Below are positions 34,061 through 45,532 of a stretch of 64,000 bases of DNA, one piece after another (positions within the stretch are counted from its first letter, which is position 1; each line of letters starts with the position of its first letter). The stretch is from positions 31,001 through 95,000 of the forward strand of contig JASPKZ010004572.1 in the NCBI GenBank assembly GCA_030220185.1, written 5' to 3'. The stretch comes from Diploptera punctata (lineage: Eukaryota > Arthropoda > Insecta > Blattodea > Blaberidae). The notes below the pieces were generated by a model that was not told the origin of the DNA, made no database searches, and was given only the letters and a program-made list of their open reading frames with translations. The position numbers were made by a program, and so were the translations under genes.

Positions 34061-34277
34061 TAAACACGGAGCAAACCTCGGACCACTTCCAGTACTCAAA
34101 GATAAAAGTTTATAATGTTTACAACATTGTGGTCAGTGGTGGATCGTAGCCATACATTTGCCAATTACTTGCAAACAGTTTGTTTGCAGACCCATGTTTA
34201 TTGAGATTGTTTTCGTTCTAAGATAATGTACTGTGCCATCACTTATGATACACTCTTATATATCAATTCATTATGAA

Positions 34278-34361
34278 ACGTGAGGTTCAGTTGTTAACCA
34301 GCAAGATTGTGTCAAAGAGACGTGAGGTTGAGTTGTTAACCAGCAAGATTGTGTCAAAGAG
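34278..34361 (+). repeat. 42-bp tandem duplication
   Basis: Two adjacent copies of ACGTGAGGTT(C/G)AGTTG...GTCAAAGAG differing at one base. Confidence 0.9.
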
Positions 34362-34369
34362 TGGATGTT

Positions 34370-34925
34370 AACCTGAAGCATACATTAAAAAATCGCTCTA
34401 ATGACAGCAATTTTTTATTTGTCACAGTGAAATTCGGTGTATGCCATTGAAATAAAACGAGAAAGATATTCTTGAAACGTCACCAAAATCTGATCATTAT
34501 GAGCTGAAATTGCTGCAGCAACCACCATGTTTGTTTTTTTGCTATGGAACTATATAAATACAATTTAATTAACAGAAGAAAGAAATATTCTATAAACCAG
34601 CAAAATTGGACCATAAATTCATCTACTGAGTTTAAACAGGTCCTATGTGACAGATTGTTTTTTTCAGATTTATCACCAATGAGCACAAGAGAATCCATGA
34701 TATGACGGTGACAATTTACTAAAACCAGCAATGGTGCAAGAGGGTCGCCTTTTAACCGATCACATTTATATATAGTAAGATTTGATCCAATACATCGCGG
34801 GACTTATTCATAAAACAATTTGATATTACACACCATTTTCATCATTGAAATAAAGCAGGAAAAAATATGATTTGATCCAATATGATATTATAGGCTTGAA
34901 GAATACAGTCTCAGGTATACAAAAT
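34370..34925. other. Intron 1, nothing recognised
   Basis: AT-rich and non-coding. Confidence 0.35.
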
Positions 34926-34928
34926 CGC

Positions 34929-35681
34929 TTAAAGGGGGACCAATACCTTTAGCCATTAAAAATATGGCATATTCTAATATTTTTTTTCTCAGCAACAATG
35001 CTGGTTACAGAAATGAAATTTGGTATGTGATATCTATATTACAATGTGAGCATGTTTGTTTACTTAAGTACAATCTAACTTCAGTCATTATGATTAATTA
35101 AATATTCAAAATGTCAGCTGAAAATTTTGCATTGTCTTGCGGGTTTCCTGATAATTTTCCTACGTTGCAATATATTTGAATGATTCTTGTTTTATTTTAC
35201 TCATTAATGTTGTAGCTATAAAATATACTACAATTGTTTAATTATATAGAGTGTAAATATTATATTTATCATTTTAAATTGACGCATGCTCATTTTTGTT
35301 AAAATTTGCATTAAACATATTTAAAAAAAAATATATAATAGGTACATTACTAATTGTAGTATATTTTGTTCATCTCTGTAAACCACATATACATGCAAAA
35401 TGTCATCTCAATATCTCGAAAATTTTGGGAGTTATCAGGGAAACTGTATTGAAAAAATGAAATTATAGAAGACAGGCGACAAACTTAGCGAAGATGTAGG
35501 TATTTTTTAAAATTAAAGGGCTCACTCGAGTGACAGCATTGCACATTTTTAAACATAACTCGAAACGTAATAGAGATATCAATGAAAATCATTCACTAAT
35601 TTAAAGACGAAGTTTCAATCTATATGAAAAAAATTGAAAAATTGCTTTTTTTTACCCTCAAAGGAGTAGGTCCCCCCTTAA
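34929..35681 (+). mobile_element. Non-autonomous DNA transposon (TTAA-flanked), copy 1
   Basis: Bounded by TTAA at 34929-34932 and 35678-35681, with imperfect inverted ends (AGGGGGACCAATACCTTT against GGGGGGACCTACTCCTTT). It has no ORF. A second copy in opposite orientation is at 57047-57794, sharing interior blocks such as TGATATCTATATTACAATGT. Superfamily not determined; the TTAA flank would suit piggyBac. Confidence 0.7.
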
Positions 35682-35689
35682 AACTAAAT

Positions 35690-36295
35690 TTTGACTGCGG
35701 ATAGACTTAATAAAATTGGGATTGACATTCCACATTTACTTTAAGTAGGCCTACATATGATTTAGAATAGTTTATATATTTGGAGAATACTAGTATAAAA
35801 ATAATGTCCACTGGAAAGGCTACCAACTCTTTTCAGAGTAAATGTTTGATGGAGCTGCCATTCAGAGCATTGCTTCTCTGTGTGTTATTCCTCACAAATA
35901 TGATTATATCTTTCTCTTATTTTCCCTATTCTGTAAGAAAGAAGATCTTTGGGAAGACCCAAAAAGATGGCATGATCAATTTAAAGGAGATAGAATGACT
36001 AAATCCTTGTTGGCGATGTTGATGATAATGAAGATGATCGAAAATATTAATTATCAAAAAAATCTAAAAAAATAAGTTTTTAATGTATGTGAATTAATCT
36101 AGATTATGTTGATATTATTTGTTGAGATAATTTTAAGAGTGAAGATAAGAGCCAATGGAATAGAATGAATGCTGTAGCTATATCTTATTATGTACGTAAT
36201 AATTAACAGATTGCAGGGAAATATTATGTTTAGATACTTTAACTACGGTGCAACTTAACTATAGACTGAAACAAAGGGAGTGTGGCAATTACATC
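35690..36295 (+). other. Intron 1, with a probable LINE tail at about 35930-36030
   Basis: Mostly unassigned. A plus-strand reading KKEDLWEDPKRWHDQFKGD, followed by a GATGTTGATGATAATGAAGA run, resembles the degenerate GRPKKRWxDQ end and GAT-type tail of family 3 LINEs. Confidence 0.35.
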
Positions 36296-36299
36296 ATGA

Positions 36300-36775
36300 C
36301 CATAACTGACTAACTCACTGGCTCTATCAAACCCGTAGGTTCATGGCCGTGCGGACATAAGCTCTCCATACATTCCCATCCTGAGATAATGTTTTCCAAT
36401 CATCCCTGTATACATCCCTCAAATCATGGATAATGTTATTCTCCCACCTCATTCTTGATCTACCAACTTGGCGTTTTCCCTCTGGTTTTTCTACATGAAC
36501 ATTCCAAGCACCTCTTTCATCCCCCATACGTGCCTAAGTCCTGCTCATCGCAGTCTACAAGACTTAACTGTTCTTATTATATCTGGCTTCCTTTACATAT
36601 TATAATGTAGCTCACTATTATGTACTTTTCTCCATTCACCTATCTGTTCATCTCTTTTTGGCCCAAAAATTTCCTAAGAACTTTATTTTCAAATACCCGT
36701 TATCTTCTTTCCTCCCTTAAAGTAAGAGTCCATGTTTCGTATCCATATAATATAACTGGCATAAACTACAACTAC
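36300..36775 (-). mobile_element. Family 1 LINE, 5'-truncated copy
   Basis: The minus strand matches the family 1 3' end: VILYGYETWTLTLREERR-like sequence near 36750, the RLRWAG region, GDERGAWNVHVEKPEGKRQ, and AYVRTAMNLRV near 36345. The tail is a degenerate GTTA run. Frameshifts are present. Confidence 0.8.
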
Positions 36776-36789
36776 ACACACAGTTCGAC

Positions 36790-39175
36790 TCGCCTTTTCG
36801 TTTGAGAACATTTATTAAGTACGTTTTGTTTGAATTTTTCAGTATCATTTTTAATAAGTTTTTTCTGCAGACTGAGCAAATACAGGCCATTAAGGCAATT
36901 TTCTGTCATTGTAGAACAGCACCAAGTCTTCACTCTTCTCAGGGTGCTAAAAGTTCGTTCAATCGACGCCATAGTGCATGGTAAAGACAGGCATATTATA
37001 ATTGATTTTTTGATGGATGGAAAAAATTCGCACTCGTCCAAAGTGTTAACGAAATCACCTTCTTTATCCCTGCCACTTCGTTTCATCCAAATACGGTGCC
37101 ATAGTTCAATTACGGCGGACAAACCCTCGATTTTTTAAAACCCCTGAAATTTTCCTCGTCGTTGCTTGGGAATCTTTCAGAGAAGTTTTTAGGTTCTTAG
37201 AATGCAGCAATTTAAGTTCAAAAGCAGGACCCAGTTGTTCTCCAAATCTTCTGACATAGCTGTGTGAAAGGAATCCAAGTAGGGATTTAAGAAATCTTAA
37301 AGAAATCTTCGGGATTGTATTGTGTGTTAACTCGCTGTGTCTGCTTATTGGATATTCTTGGTAGTGTGATTCTTAAACCTAGCTCAGAAGCAATAGTCTC
37401 CATCTCTTTCATGATGCCTTCGGGGATATCATAACCTTTTTTGCGATGATCTATTGCCATGCTTTTAATGCTTTCAACATGGGCCGTGCATTTAATTACA
37501 TCTGTAGCCACGGCTTGCAGCGAATTAACGACAGGTTCCAAATAACTAGAATATTTTGGCACAAACAAAAGATAAAAGTACTTCTACTTGCAGCAGCATG
37601 CAACTGATCAGCTTGTTTTCGGCTTGGTGCGTTTCTTTCTACGGCAATCGATATTTCAGGCCGTTCATTAATTCCAAAAAATGTTTCTTAAATATCCCAA
37701 TACTTTTATATTTTTGCAACTAACGTGTTTCGCAGAGCATGGGGATGCTTGTGACGTGCTGTCTTCTCAACGGCGACATTCGAAAAACCTTATAATATCC
37801 TTAATTTTAACTATCGTGTTTGTTTTTTACCTCGGGCACACTATTCAAATCATTACCACAATAATAATTTTGTGGCTCGCGCAGTGGAAGTTTTGGAAAA
37901 AAAAACTCGCGCAGACAATTCTGGACCCCCTTGTCTTTTCCTGCCATTGTTGAGCAGCCGTCATAACCCTTGCCGACACATTTGTGCGGGTCAATGTCTA
38001 TCTCTTTGAAAAAAAAAAGTCAATTTCTGCAGCAATTGATTGGGCTTCGATTCTTTTGAGTTCAACGAAGCCCAAAAACTCATCTCGAATTTTATTCAGT
38101 TTCTCATAAAAAAACCGCACACCAATGGACAATTGCTTCTTTCCTGAAATGTCACAGCTTTATCAGCTAAAAAAGTGTAAGCACTGGAATTTTTACTTCA
38201 ACCGCAATCATTTTATTAACCTCAAGACACACAATTCGCCGTAGCGTAGTGGTTAAGGCACTGAGCTACAAGCCGGAGGGTCGAGGGTTCAAATCCCGTT
38301 GGGGGTGAGGATTTTTAAACTGACACAAAGCCCTCTGGCGGCACTATGGCCCTGGGGTCGACTCAGCCTCTAACGGAAATGAGTACCAGACGCTTGTTCT
38401 GGGAGTAAAGGCGGTCGTCACGCAGGTCTGACAACCCGGCTTACATAAAGTGCCGATTGTCTAGAAAAAGTGGGAGCCTTAACCTCCTACTACCCCAAGG
38501 GCCTCCTGAGGCCTGTTGTGGGATCACTTTACTTACTTTACTTTTGACACACAATTCATTCAGTTCATTTTTAATTTGTGGAGAAAGATAGGTAGCATTC
38601 TTGGCCTTTAAATGAGGTTTTAAGCTTATATCACCGGCATCAATTCTCCACTGAATCCAATCCCTGAAGACGCCTTAGTCCAGTGTTTTACCCCTTAAAT
38701 GCAAGTCATGTAAGCCGCAGAAGATAATGGTATTCAAGATATATTTCAAGTTACCCGCCGAAATCTTCTTACAGCCACTTACGAGTTTTGGCTAACAGGG
38801 GCCTCACTTAAAAAGAAGCGTGCTGATAGCGCAGCTTCCACATGCCAGCGGCTCTCTAAAAGTATTTTTGGCGAATTTATGCATTTTGAAAAACTTGTGG
38901 AAGAGCCTCACTATGAATGACCATTTAACGCTCCTCACAATATGTGGGGAGAAAAGAGCACAACATAAACAGAGTGCACCTTTGAGTCTTGCGGATTACT
39001 TTAGCCAGGTGTATACTTTTGGATCCAACAATGCTTGAATTTCCATTTTAAATGTTCAGCATCTTTGCTGAAATTAAAGCTTTCGGGTGGACTCCAACAG
39101 TTCTTCAGAATTTTCACTTTATCTTCTTTACTCATTGGTTCTGTTCTCCCGATCCAGTTGCCAATATCATTAGGT
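36790..39175 (-). pseudogene. hAT transposase pseudogene (zinc-finger/ZMYM-like class), split by a SINE
   Basis: Minus-strand order, N to C: PPNDIGNWIGRTEPM and KILKNCWSPPESFNFSKD at 39175-39050 (N-terminal zinc-finger region); DWIQWRIDAGDISLKPHLK near 38650; HKCVGKGYDGCSTMAGKDKG near 37950 (core, usually GQGYDGASNMSG); a middle helical region at 37287-37568; and SLPCTMASIERTFSTLRRVK at about 36900-36990, the hAT C-terminal dimerisation motif. Many frameshifts. A complete family 2 SINE (38238-38545) was inserted into it later. Confidence 0.78.
38238..38545 (+). mobile_element. tRNA-derived SINE, family 2, full length with target-site duplication
   Basis: The tRNA-like head GCCGTAGCGTAGTGGTTAAG carries the A box and GGGTTCAAATCCCG the B box. 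The body contains CTCTAACGGAAATGAGTACC and ends in an ACTTT repeat tail. Flanked exactly by the 12-bp duplication GACACACAATTC (38226-38237 and 38546-38557). Inserted in the hAT pseudogene, so it is the younger of the two. Confidence 0.93.
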
Positions 39176-39895
39176 GGACTATTTAACTCATGCCCCAAAT
39201 GGGAGTCAATGACCAATCACGTTTCAATGATTTCTGTTTTACAACCAATCAGAGTCGTGTTTCACGAAATATTTATCAGTGTTATAATTACCATATATTA
39301 AACAAAGCTCCTCCTTTTTAATATTCTGAACAGGTCTGACCGTTATTTTGCAGTGACTGAGCCTGTAAGAAATACGGCTACCAGATTGTATATACAGTGC
39401 ATACATGTCAACATTTGTAGCAATTTATTATACCACCAAAAAAAGAAACCACTGTTTGACTTTCTTAAATGTATTTTTTCCCAGGTAATAATCCAGAAAA
39501 ATATAATTGTAATATTTACATCATACGACATCAGAAATGAATTAATATACAGATTGATGTTTCATTTTTTCTCCACTAGAGAGCATTCTTACAATATTGC
39601 GTTCCTTTGGCAATAAATAGTATGATCTGGTTGCAGTGATAAAAGAAGCAGTAGAAGCGTACCTATCGTTTCTCATTTGTTTTCAAACATCGCCGTTTGC
39701 ATTAAATATATAAATATTTTGAAATAACTACAGTTAAATAATGATTTGTGAGTAAACAGCTTAATTTTATTCGTTAAATAGTCCTAACAAATGCCACTCT
39801 TGATTTCCAAATTCTCTAGATAAATTCACTCCTCACTTCGTGAGTCGTGAATTTATCGATAATTTGGAAATCACTCGTGGCATTACTTATGATAA
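39176..39895 (+). repeat. Dispersed repeat B, copy 2 (with internal extra sequence)
   Basis: Same ends as 7498-7912. Relative to copy 1 it has about 265 extra bases (around 39315-39585) and an extra inner segment in the 3' hairpin, where TAAATTCACTCCTCACTTCG adds a second stem. It abuts the hAT pseudogene at its left end. Confidence 0.7.
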
Positions 39896-39899
39896 ATGG

Positions 39900-40550
39900 T
39901 GGGTAAATCTTCTTCTTTGGATGTGATGAATTTTAAACTATCCAGGAAGAAATAATATTGCAATGATACAACTTGTGTAGATACTTACAAAAGAATTTTC
40001 TTATATCCATTTTTACGCATAGTTCAACGTTAAAGCATGAGTCAAGGATCTTCGAGTAAAGAATATGTGAATTGGATAATTATTTGAGCAAATCGAATAC
40101 TAGAAAATACGAGATACAGGCATGGCGAACCTTTGACCAATCACGGTAAGTGAATATTGACAAATAGAGGGCTGTAAAAAAGGATTCATTATAGAAGTGT
40201 GTGCGGCCAACGAAGATTCAATGTTAGGCGAAGTTTCTACAAGCGTCTAGACGTCGAAAAACAAACTCAGGTACTCAGGTGATTTTTGAGAAGTGAATGC
40301 TATGTTAGCCGTTCATAATGAAAGTCTAGAATATTCTAGCGTACTGGCGATGATGGTAATTGAGAAATTGATATGTCAAATCGATTGGGCTTGGCGGGCT
40401 TAATATTATTTTTTACTTTTTACATCTATTTTTAACATTTTACACCTAATTTCGGATAGAAGAAAATCTCATTCTATCTAGTTTATTTGGTCAAAAATCA
40501 AGAGGGATGCAACCCCCCTTCACCCACTTCGCTACGCCCATGGCGATAAC
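39900..40550. other. Intron 1, nothing recognised
   Basis: Non-coding; no shared repeats noticed. Confidence 0.35.
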
Positions 40551-40554
40551 CATT

Positions 40555-40900
40555 GTCCGATTTTTACCCTTCCCAGATGATGATTCAAATTGCAGTATGT
40601 CCCTCTACCTGATCTAACATCGGTGATGCTATTGTGCCAGCATTTGTCCATTATTACATGATATATCTGGTTCCGAGTTTCGCCATCTGGAGACGTCCAG
40701 GTGTATTTATGAATATCCTTATGCTGTAATGTTGTGCTCTTAACAGTAAGATTCTTTGATGTAGCAAAGGTGACTAATCTAACTCATTGTCGTTGTTATC
40801 TTCATGAAGACTAAATTTCCCTACTGTTGGCCTGAATATATTTTCCCGCCCCACTTTTGCACTAAAATCTCATAAGAAAATTTTCATATGATATTGACAT
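40555..40900 (-). mobile_element. LINE endonuclease-domain fragment
   Basis: The minus strand reads KFSLHEDNNDNELDLFTFA, then KNLTVKSTTLQHKDIHKYTW, TSPDGETRNQIYHVI and SITDVRSGRGTYCNLNHHL. These are the C-terminal blocks of an apurinic/apyrimidinic-type LINE endonuclease (NDNG, TSPDG..NQIDHI, DVRS.RGAD.DSDH). The catalytic DH pairs are altered (IYHV for IDHI, NLNHH for DSDH). Probably family 1, since such domains precede the linker seen at 9420. Confidence 0.75.
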
Positions 40901-40935
40901 AATGACTATAGTATCTATAATTAACATGGGCAACG

Positions 40936-41219
40936 TAAGGGAGCCAGATATAATGAGAACAGCTAAGTCTCATAGACTGCGATGGCAGGACATATGGCAC
41001 GAATGGGGAATGAAAGATGTGAGCTTCTTGTAGGAAAAGCAGATGGAAAACTCCCAGTTGGTACACCAAGAATGAGGCGAGAGAATAAAATTAACCATGA
41101 TTTGAGGGAAGTAGATTATACTGGGATGATTGGAAAATATTAACTCAGGATAGGTATGTATGGAGAGCTTATGTCCGCGCGGCTATAAACCTACGGGTTT
41201 GATAGTACCAGCGAGTTAA
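40936..41219 (+). mobile_element. Family 1 LINE, 5'-truncated copy
   Basis: Matches the family 1 3' end from AGCCAGATATAATGAGAACA to CTACGGGTTTGATAG, with single-base deletions that break the ORF. Opposite orientation to the adjacent endonuclease fragment, so not one element. Confidence 0.8.
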
Positions 41220-41599
41220 TTAGTTTGACGTAACTATTCATTTCAGTGCTGAACGATAGGCGAATTAATAAGTTGTGAATAAGTTTATTGTAAGAATAAG
41301 CAGACTTTACCATGTGCACAGAACAATAGGCATCTATCTTGGCATTGCCTGACATTTTTTCGTAACTGTACATCTTGGTACTATTTCCCCCCAGTCTGAT
41401 AGTTAAGTATTAGACTTGGCACGTAGTATCATTGTACATCCAATAGTAGTGTGTAGGTGCATAATGGCATGATGCCATATCAGTCCTCGTCTTGTTCCAG
41501 CAAGAGGTAGTTCCATTTGTACATAATAAGCATAATTATGATTATTGTTTTGAAAGGCAGCTGAATGTAAATGGCATAACATGATAATGTCGCACTTTG

Positions 41600-42530
41600 A
41601 ACAATGGCACAATTGCGACGATTAATAAAGATAATGCTGACAATGCAGTGTTTAAGTGGCACTAACATTTTGCTGACAATGCAGTGTTTAAGTGGCACTA
41701 ACATTTTGTACAAAGGAAAGAGTTTGGAGGATAATATGCAAACTGGTCAACCAAGAAGAGTCCGAATTGAAGTGATGGTCTAAGAAGTTTGTAATGTTGT
41801 GCATGCTAACTGGTCCCAATTGGTAAATGACCTTGCAGCAGCCATGGTACATATATAACATTCTGAACACTATGTCAAATATTAGCCAACTGAGTATTGA
41901 TGCATCTTGATGGAAGGTCAACATGATGAATGTATGGTTATTGGGAGTGACCTGATAAAATCGAACATTTCTCAGTCAGATCGTAACAGGAGATGAAACA
42001 TGATGTTTTCTGTATGATCCTCAACTGAGACAACAATTGGTCACCTGGAAATCCCTAATATTGCCACAAAAGGAACACTGTGACAGGTCAAAAGACAAGG
42101 TGATGCTTGAACTCTTTTTTACTGCTTGGGAATAGTCCATGTAGAATTTATCCCACAAACTGTAAATCAGCACAGGTACAAGTGTATTCATCATAAAGTC
42201 CTAAGCTTTTGCATAAGAAAATCTGGCTTTTGCCACATGACAATGCCCATGCTTTGAGAATTGGGCAAGGCAAACAGGTCTTCGTTTTGCTACAGCCTCC
42301 ATATTCATCTTATTTTACACTTGTGATTGTTTCTCCTTCCCTGCTTGAAACAAAAGCTGAATGGATTTAAACTTCAGTTGTCCAAGGAGATCTAACTGCC
42401 ACATGGGAAGCCTTAAGGGATGTTCCTGCCAATGTCTTTCAGATTGTTTCCAGCAATTGACAGACGTGTTTACTGGCCAACAGTGATTATTTTGTATTTT
42501 AAGCTAGGATGTGGATCAGGTAAATATCTT
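41600..42530 (+). pseudogene. Mariner-like transposase pseudogene (decayed)
   Basis: Plus-strand blocks in order, across frames: AVFKWH; TGQPRRVRIE; the GDET equivalent near 41990 (AGGAGATGAAACATG); FFTAWE...IVHVEFIPQTVN; LPHDNAHALRIGQ near 42235, with the HDNA box; PPYSSYF (normally PPYSPDL); and a terminal DVPANVFQQLFPA. The order is that of mariner transposases, but the last catalytic block is degenerate. Very frameshifted; terminal repeats not located. Confidence 0.65.
41635..41706 (+). repeat. 36-bp tandem duplication inside a mariner remnant
   Basis: TGCTGACAATGCAGTGTTTA... occurs twice in perfect tandem (41635-41670 and 41671-41706). Confidence 0.9.
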
Positions 42531-42735
42531 ACAAAGGTATTTATTAGTAAAGAAAAATTAATGCCTGAATCAGGATTTAAACCCAAAATTCTGGCTTTGT
42601 ATGTCAACATGCTACCCATTACATTAATCCAGACTCCCAGTGTTCAAGCATAAATTTTCCTTTCCTCAGCTAGCCATAGCTAGCAGTGTGATTGGACGGC
42701 TTCTAATTCATTAAGTTATTAATGATAATTTACAT

Positions 42736-43061
42736 CCATCCATAGTAATTCTGCCCGAAGGCAGGTCCTTCACTGCAATCATAGCATTTTCATGCAGCTT
42801 TACTAGGGAATTGTGTAGGTGTGGTAGCTTCCCGTTGCTTTCCACACCTGTGAAGGATGATGATGATAATGATAAGGATGATGATGATGGCCATATGATT
42901 TCGGGGACCGTTTGGGCCTTAAAGTTTTCCTGACATTTGTCTTACAGGTGAGGAAAAACCCCGATAAAAACCTCATCCAGAAAAACTGCCCCGACCGGGG
43001 ATCGAACCCGGGCCCGCTGCGTGACAAGGCAGCACGCTACCTCGAGACTACAGCGGTGGAC
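42736..43061 (-). mobile_element. SINE family 1, full length with target-site duplication
   Basis: Reverse-orientation copy of 4346-4664, including the B box (GGGTTCGATCCCCGGTC on the minus strand) and the internal trinucleotide run. Flanked by ATAATTTACAT (42725-42735 and 43062-43072). Confidence 0.9.
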
Positions 43062-43227
43062 ATAATTTACATAACATTACTATTATTGCCACTAAAGCTT
43101 TTTATTTCAAAGTTGTAATTAAATCTTAACATTTGCAATGATGTACAAATTATTAATTTGTAAAGAAAAATTATGTATAAAGGCATTAAAACATAACATG
43201 ACCAAGACATAGTCCACAAACCTAATG

Positions 43228-43228
43228 A

Positions 43229-43260
<32 letters not shown>
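43228..43260. repeat. (TA)n microsatellite
   Basis: About 13 TA units followed by an interrupted run. Confidence 0.9.
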
Positions 43261-43262
<2 letters not shown>

Positions 43263-43274
43263 AATATATACACT

Positions 43275-43665
43275 AGCTAATACCCGGCATGCACTGCTGC
43301 TCCTAAATAAATGTTAATGTGTTTTTACCACCAGCCGTGCGCTGTTATACTCTACTTTTTTGTCGAGTTTTTTTTAGATGTTCAATTCTGTGTACATCAA
43401 TTTGTGTATTTGTTATGGTTTAAGCAGCGTAAGTCATTTAAGCGTCATAATAGGGATTTTATTTCACTTTTTCACTACAAAGGGTGATTTTTAGGGGTGA
43501 AGTGGTAGAGTATTACAACTCTCTTACGGCCTATGTTTATTCCCGGAATCTCCTGAACATTTTTCAAAAAGCCCCATCTCACTCGGATGAACGGTATGGC
43601 AGAGCACGCTTGCCCGGGAATATACTTATCCCGATCTTCTTGGTATCAAACATCTCAAAGCGCGA
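43275..43665 (+). repeat. Dispersed repeat A, copy 1
   Basis: Shares blocks TTCTGTGTACATCAATTT-like, GCAGCGTAA...TTTAAGCGTC, ACAAAGGGTGATTTTTA and CCGGAATCTCCTGAA with copy 2 at 49545-49835 in the same orientation. The preceding AATACCCGGCATGCACTGCT may be its true 5' end. Class unknown. Confidence 0.6.
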
Positions 43666-43852
43666 CAGGCCTAGAAGGCTTTTGGCTGACCAGCCGGCTG
43701 TTGGCCTCACATCCACATGTGTTAATCACAGAGGTAGTGTAGGGTGACATGTGGTCAGCATGTCGGATCCTCCAGCCATTATAGCTGGTATTCTCAACCT
43801 GGAGTCGGTACTTATTGTAGCTACCCAAATGCCTCACGATGCTGGGTGGGCA

Positions 43853-44800
43853 CCACACAGCGAGCCAGATACGAAATCTAGCTGAACAAAGTATTTTACT
43901 AACTCTCGCCAATTCATCTTTCTTCACTCTAAAATTATTGCCAGATGACTGTTCTTCGCTTATCTGCAAAGGAGGGCAGAATTTTAAAATTTATGTAGAC
44001 AATATAAACATCGGAAGTTGCCGATAGTTAAGAACTCATCTGGTCAGCATCCCAACTGTGTACCGAGCTGTAGAAATAAATACATTTTGCATTAAAGTTC
44101 AGTTAGTTATTATTCTTATTCTACATGGATACTTTACCTCAAGGTTTGTACTTTTCATTGATATATTTAACATGTTTCTATACAACCAGATATTGTGTTA
44201 AATACACGTGTAATCATACCTTCGAAACACTAAAAAAATACACAATCGTTTTACTTTAAATTGAGCTACGAAAAAAAAACAGTAGTACAAATTTTAGTTA
44301 GAATATAGAGTGATTTATGGACTTCAATTCCCGCACAATAACATGTGGTGCAACTTCAGGGATCATTTATGATCCCTGGTGCAAATTATTGTGTTTTTTT
44401 GTAATTCGCTTTATTTATTAGAGGAGACGGCCGGCAGCTGAGGCCTATCGTCGCGCGCAGAGAATTGTTTGATTTAATATATGAAGAAGAGTGATCGATA
44501 GAGGCAATAAGTGATCCTCTATTAATAAATTAGAGTTAGGGGATGTTCGTAGAATGTTTTAAAAATATTTTTAAAAACATTTTTTTAAAAGCGATTTTCT
44601 AAAACATAGGAAGTTGTGCGAGAGAAAAAAGTTAGATTTGTACTGAAATATTCTGATTGGCTAAAAGTAAATGTAAACTTCCCCGTTATTAAGAATTTAG
44701 AACACTCATAGTCGTTGGAAAATCCTGTTCCATCCTCTTATGGAACTGTAAGACCCAAAATATCTTTCGAAGAGGCTGGAATAAAAAAAAGAGTCCTATT
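43853..44800 (+). mobile_element. Foldback element, left arm
   Basis: Its reverse complement is found in two pieces, 45430-45532 and 48690-49349, which are contiguous once an inserted LINE is removed. Blocks shared between arms include CCAGATACGAAATCTAGCTG-like sequence at the outer end, CAAATTTTAGTTAGAATATA in the middle and TTTCGAAGAGGCTGGAATAA at the inner end. Arms are about 750-950 bases long and several percent to perhaps 15 percent diverged. No ORF of its own. Confidence 0.7.
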
Positions 44801-44868
44801 TCTGCTGAAATGTCTGTCTTGGGAAAGGTAGCAGAACAAATTTGTTTCCCTAGAAGCATTATAGGGTG

Positions 44869-45132
44869 CGATGGGCAGGACATGTTGCGCGTATGGGGAA
44901 TGAAAGACGTGCATGGAAACTTCTTGTAGGAAAGCCAGAAGGAAAACGCCCAGTTGGTAGACCAAAAATGAGGTGGGAGAACAACATTAACTATGATTTG
45001 AGGGAAGTAGATTATACAGGGAATGATTGGAAAGCATTAGCTCAGGATAGGGATGTATGGAGAGCTTATGTCCGTGCGGCCATGAACCTACGGGTTCGAT
45101 AGTGCCAGTGAGTAAGTAAGTAAGTAAGTAAG
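44869..45132 (+). mobile_element. Family 1 LINE, 5'-truncated, with target-site duplication
   Basis: 264 bases, from GCGATGGGCAGGACATGTTG to the (GTAA)n tail, flanked by a 15-bp duplication AAGCATTATAGGGTG (44854-44868 and 45133-45147). The residual ORF ends AYVRAAMNLRVR without frameshifts. Inserted in the loop of the foldback element. Confidence 0.93.
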
Positions 45133-45147
45133 AAGCATTATAGGGTG

Positions 45148-45429
45148 GATAAAATATCACAACCTCTCTTTTTGGCACCTAGTCACATGTTAATATATCA
45201 ACATATTGATATTTTATTGTCAAAAAAAGACAATGCTTCGTCCAACATAGAAGATAGGGGAGTTGAGCGGGGTTATTTCTAATGTACATTATTATTTTGA
45301 AGCTATTTTTGTGTTTTTTTGAGTAATGTCTTTAAAACATCAGCAGTATCCCGTTTACCATAGAGCCAAAGTGATATTTCTGTTGCAAGAGAAAGTTCAT
45401 CGGGAGAGAATTCCTGCTTAAGTGAACAT
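45148..45429. other. Foldback element loop, nothing coding
   Basis: Sequence between the LINE insertion and the right arm. Confidence 0.4.
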
Positions 45430-45532
45430 TTCTCTTATTCCAGCCTCTTCGAAAGTTATTTTGGGTCTTCCAATTTCATAAGTAGATGGAACAGAATTTT
45501 CCAACGACTGTCACTGTTCTAAATGAATTCTT
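45430..45532 (-). mobile_element. Foldback element, inner part of right arm
   Basis: Inverted copy of about 44700-44800 (TTATTCCAGCCTCTTCGAAA). Cut at AATGAATTCTT, where a LINE was inserted; the arm resumes at 48690. Confidence 0.7.

Noticed and set aside
38238..38300. tRNA gene at the start of the family 2 element
   Set aside because: A and B boxes are good, but the sequence runs into a SINE body with tail and target-site duplication.
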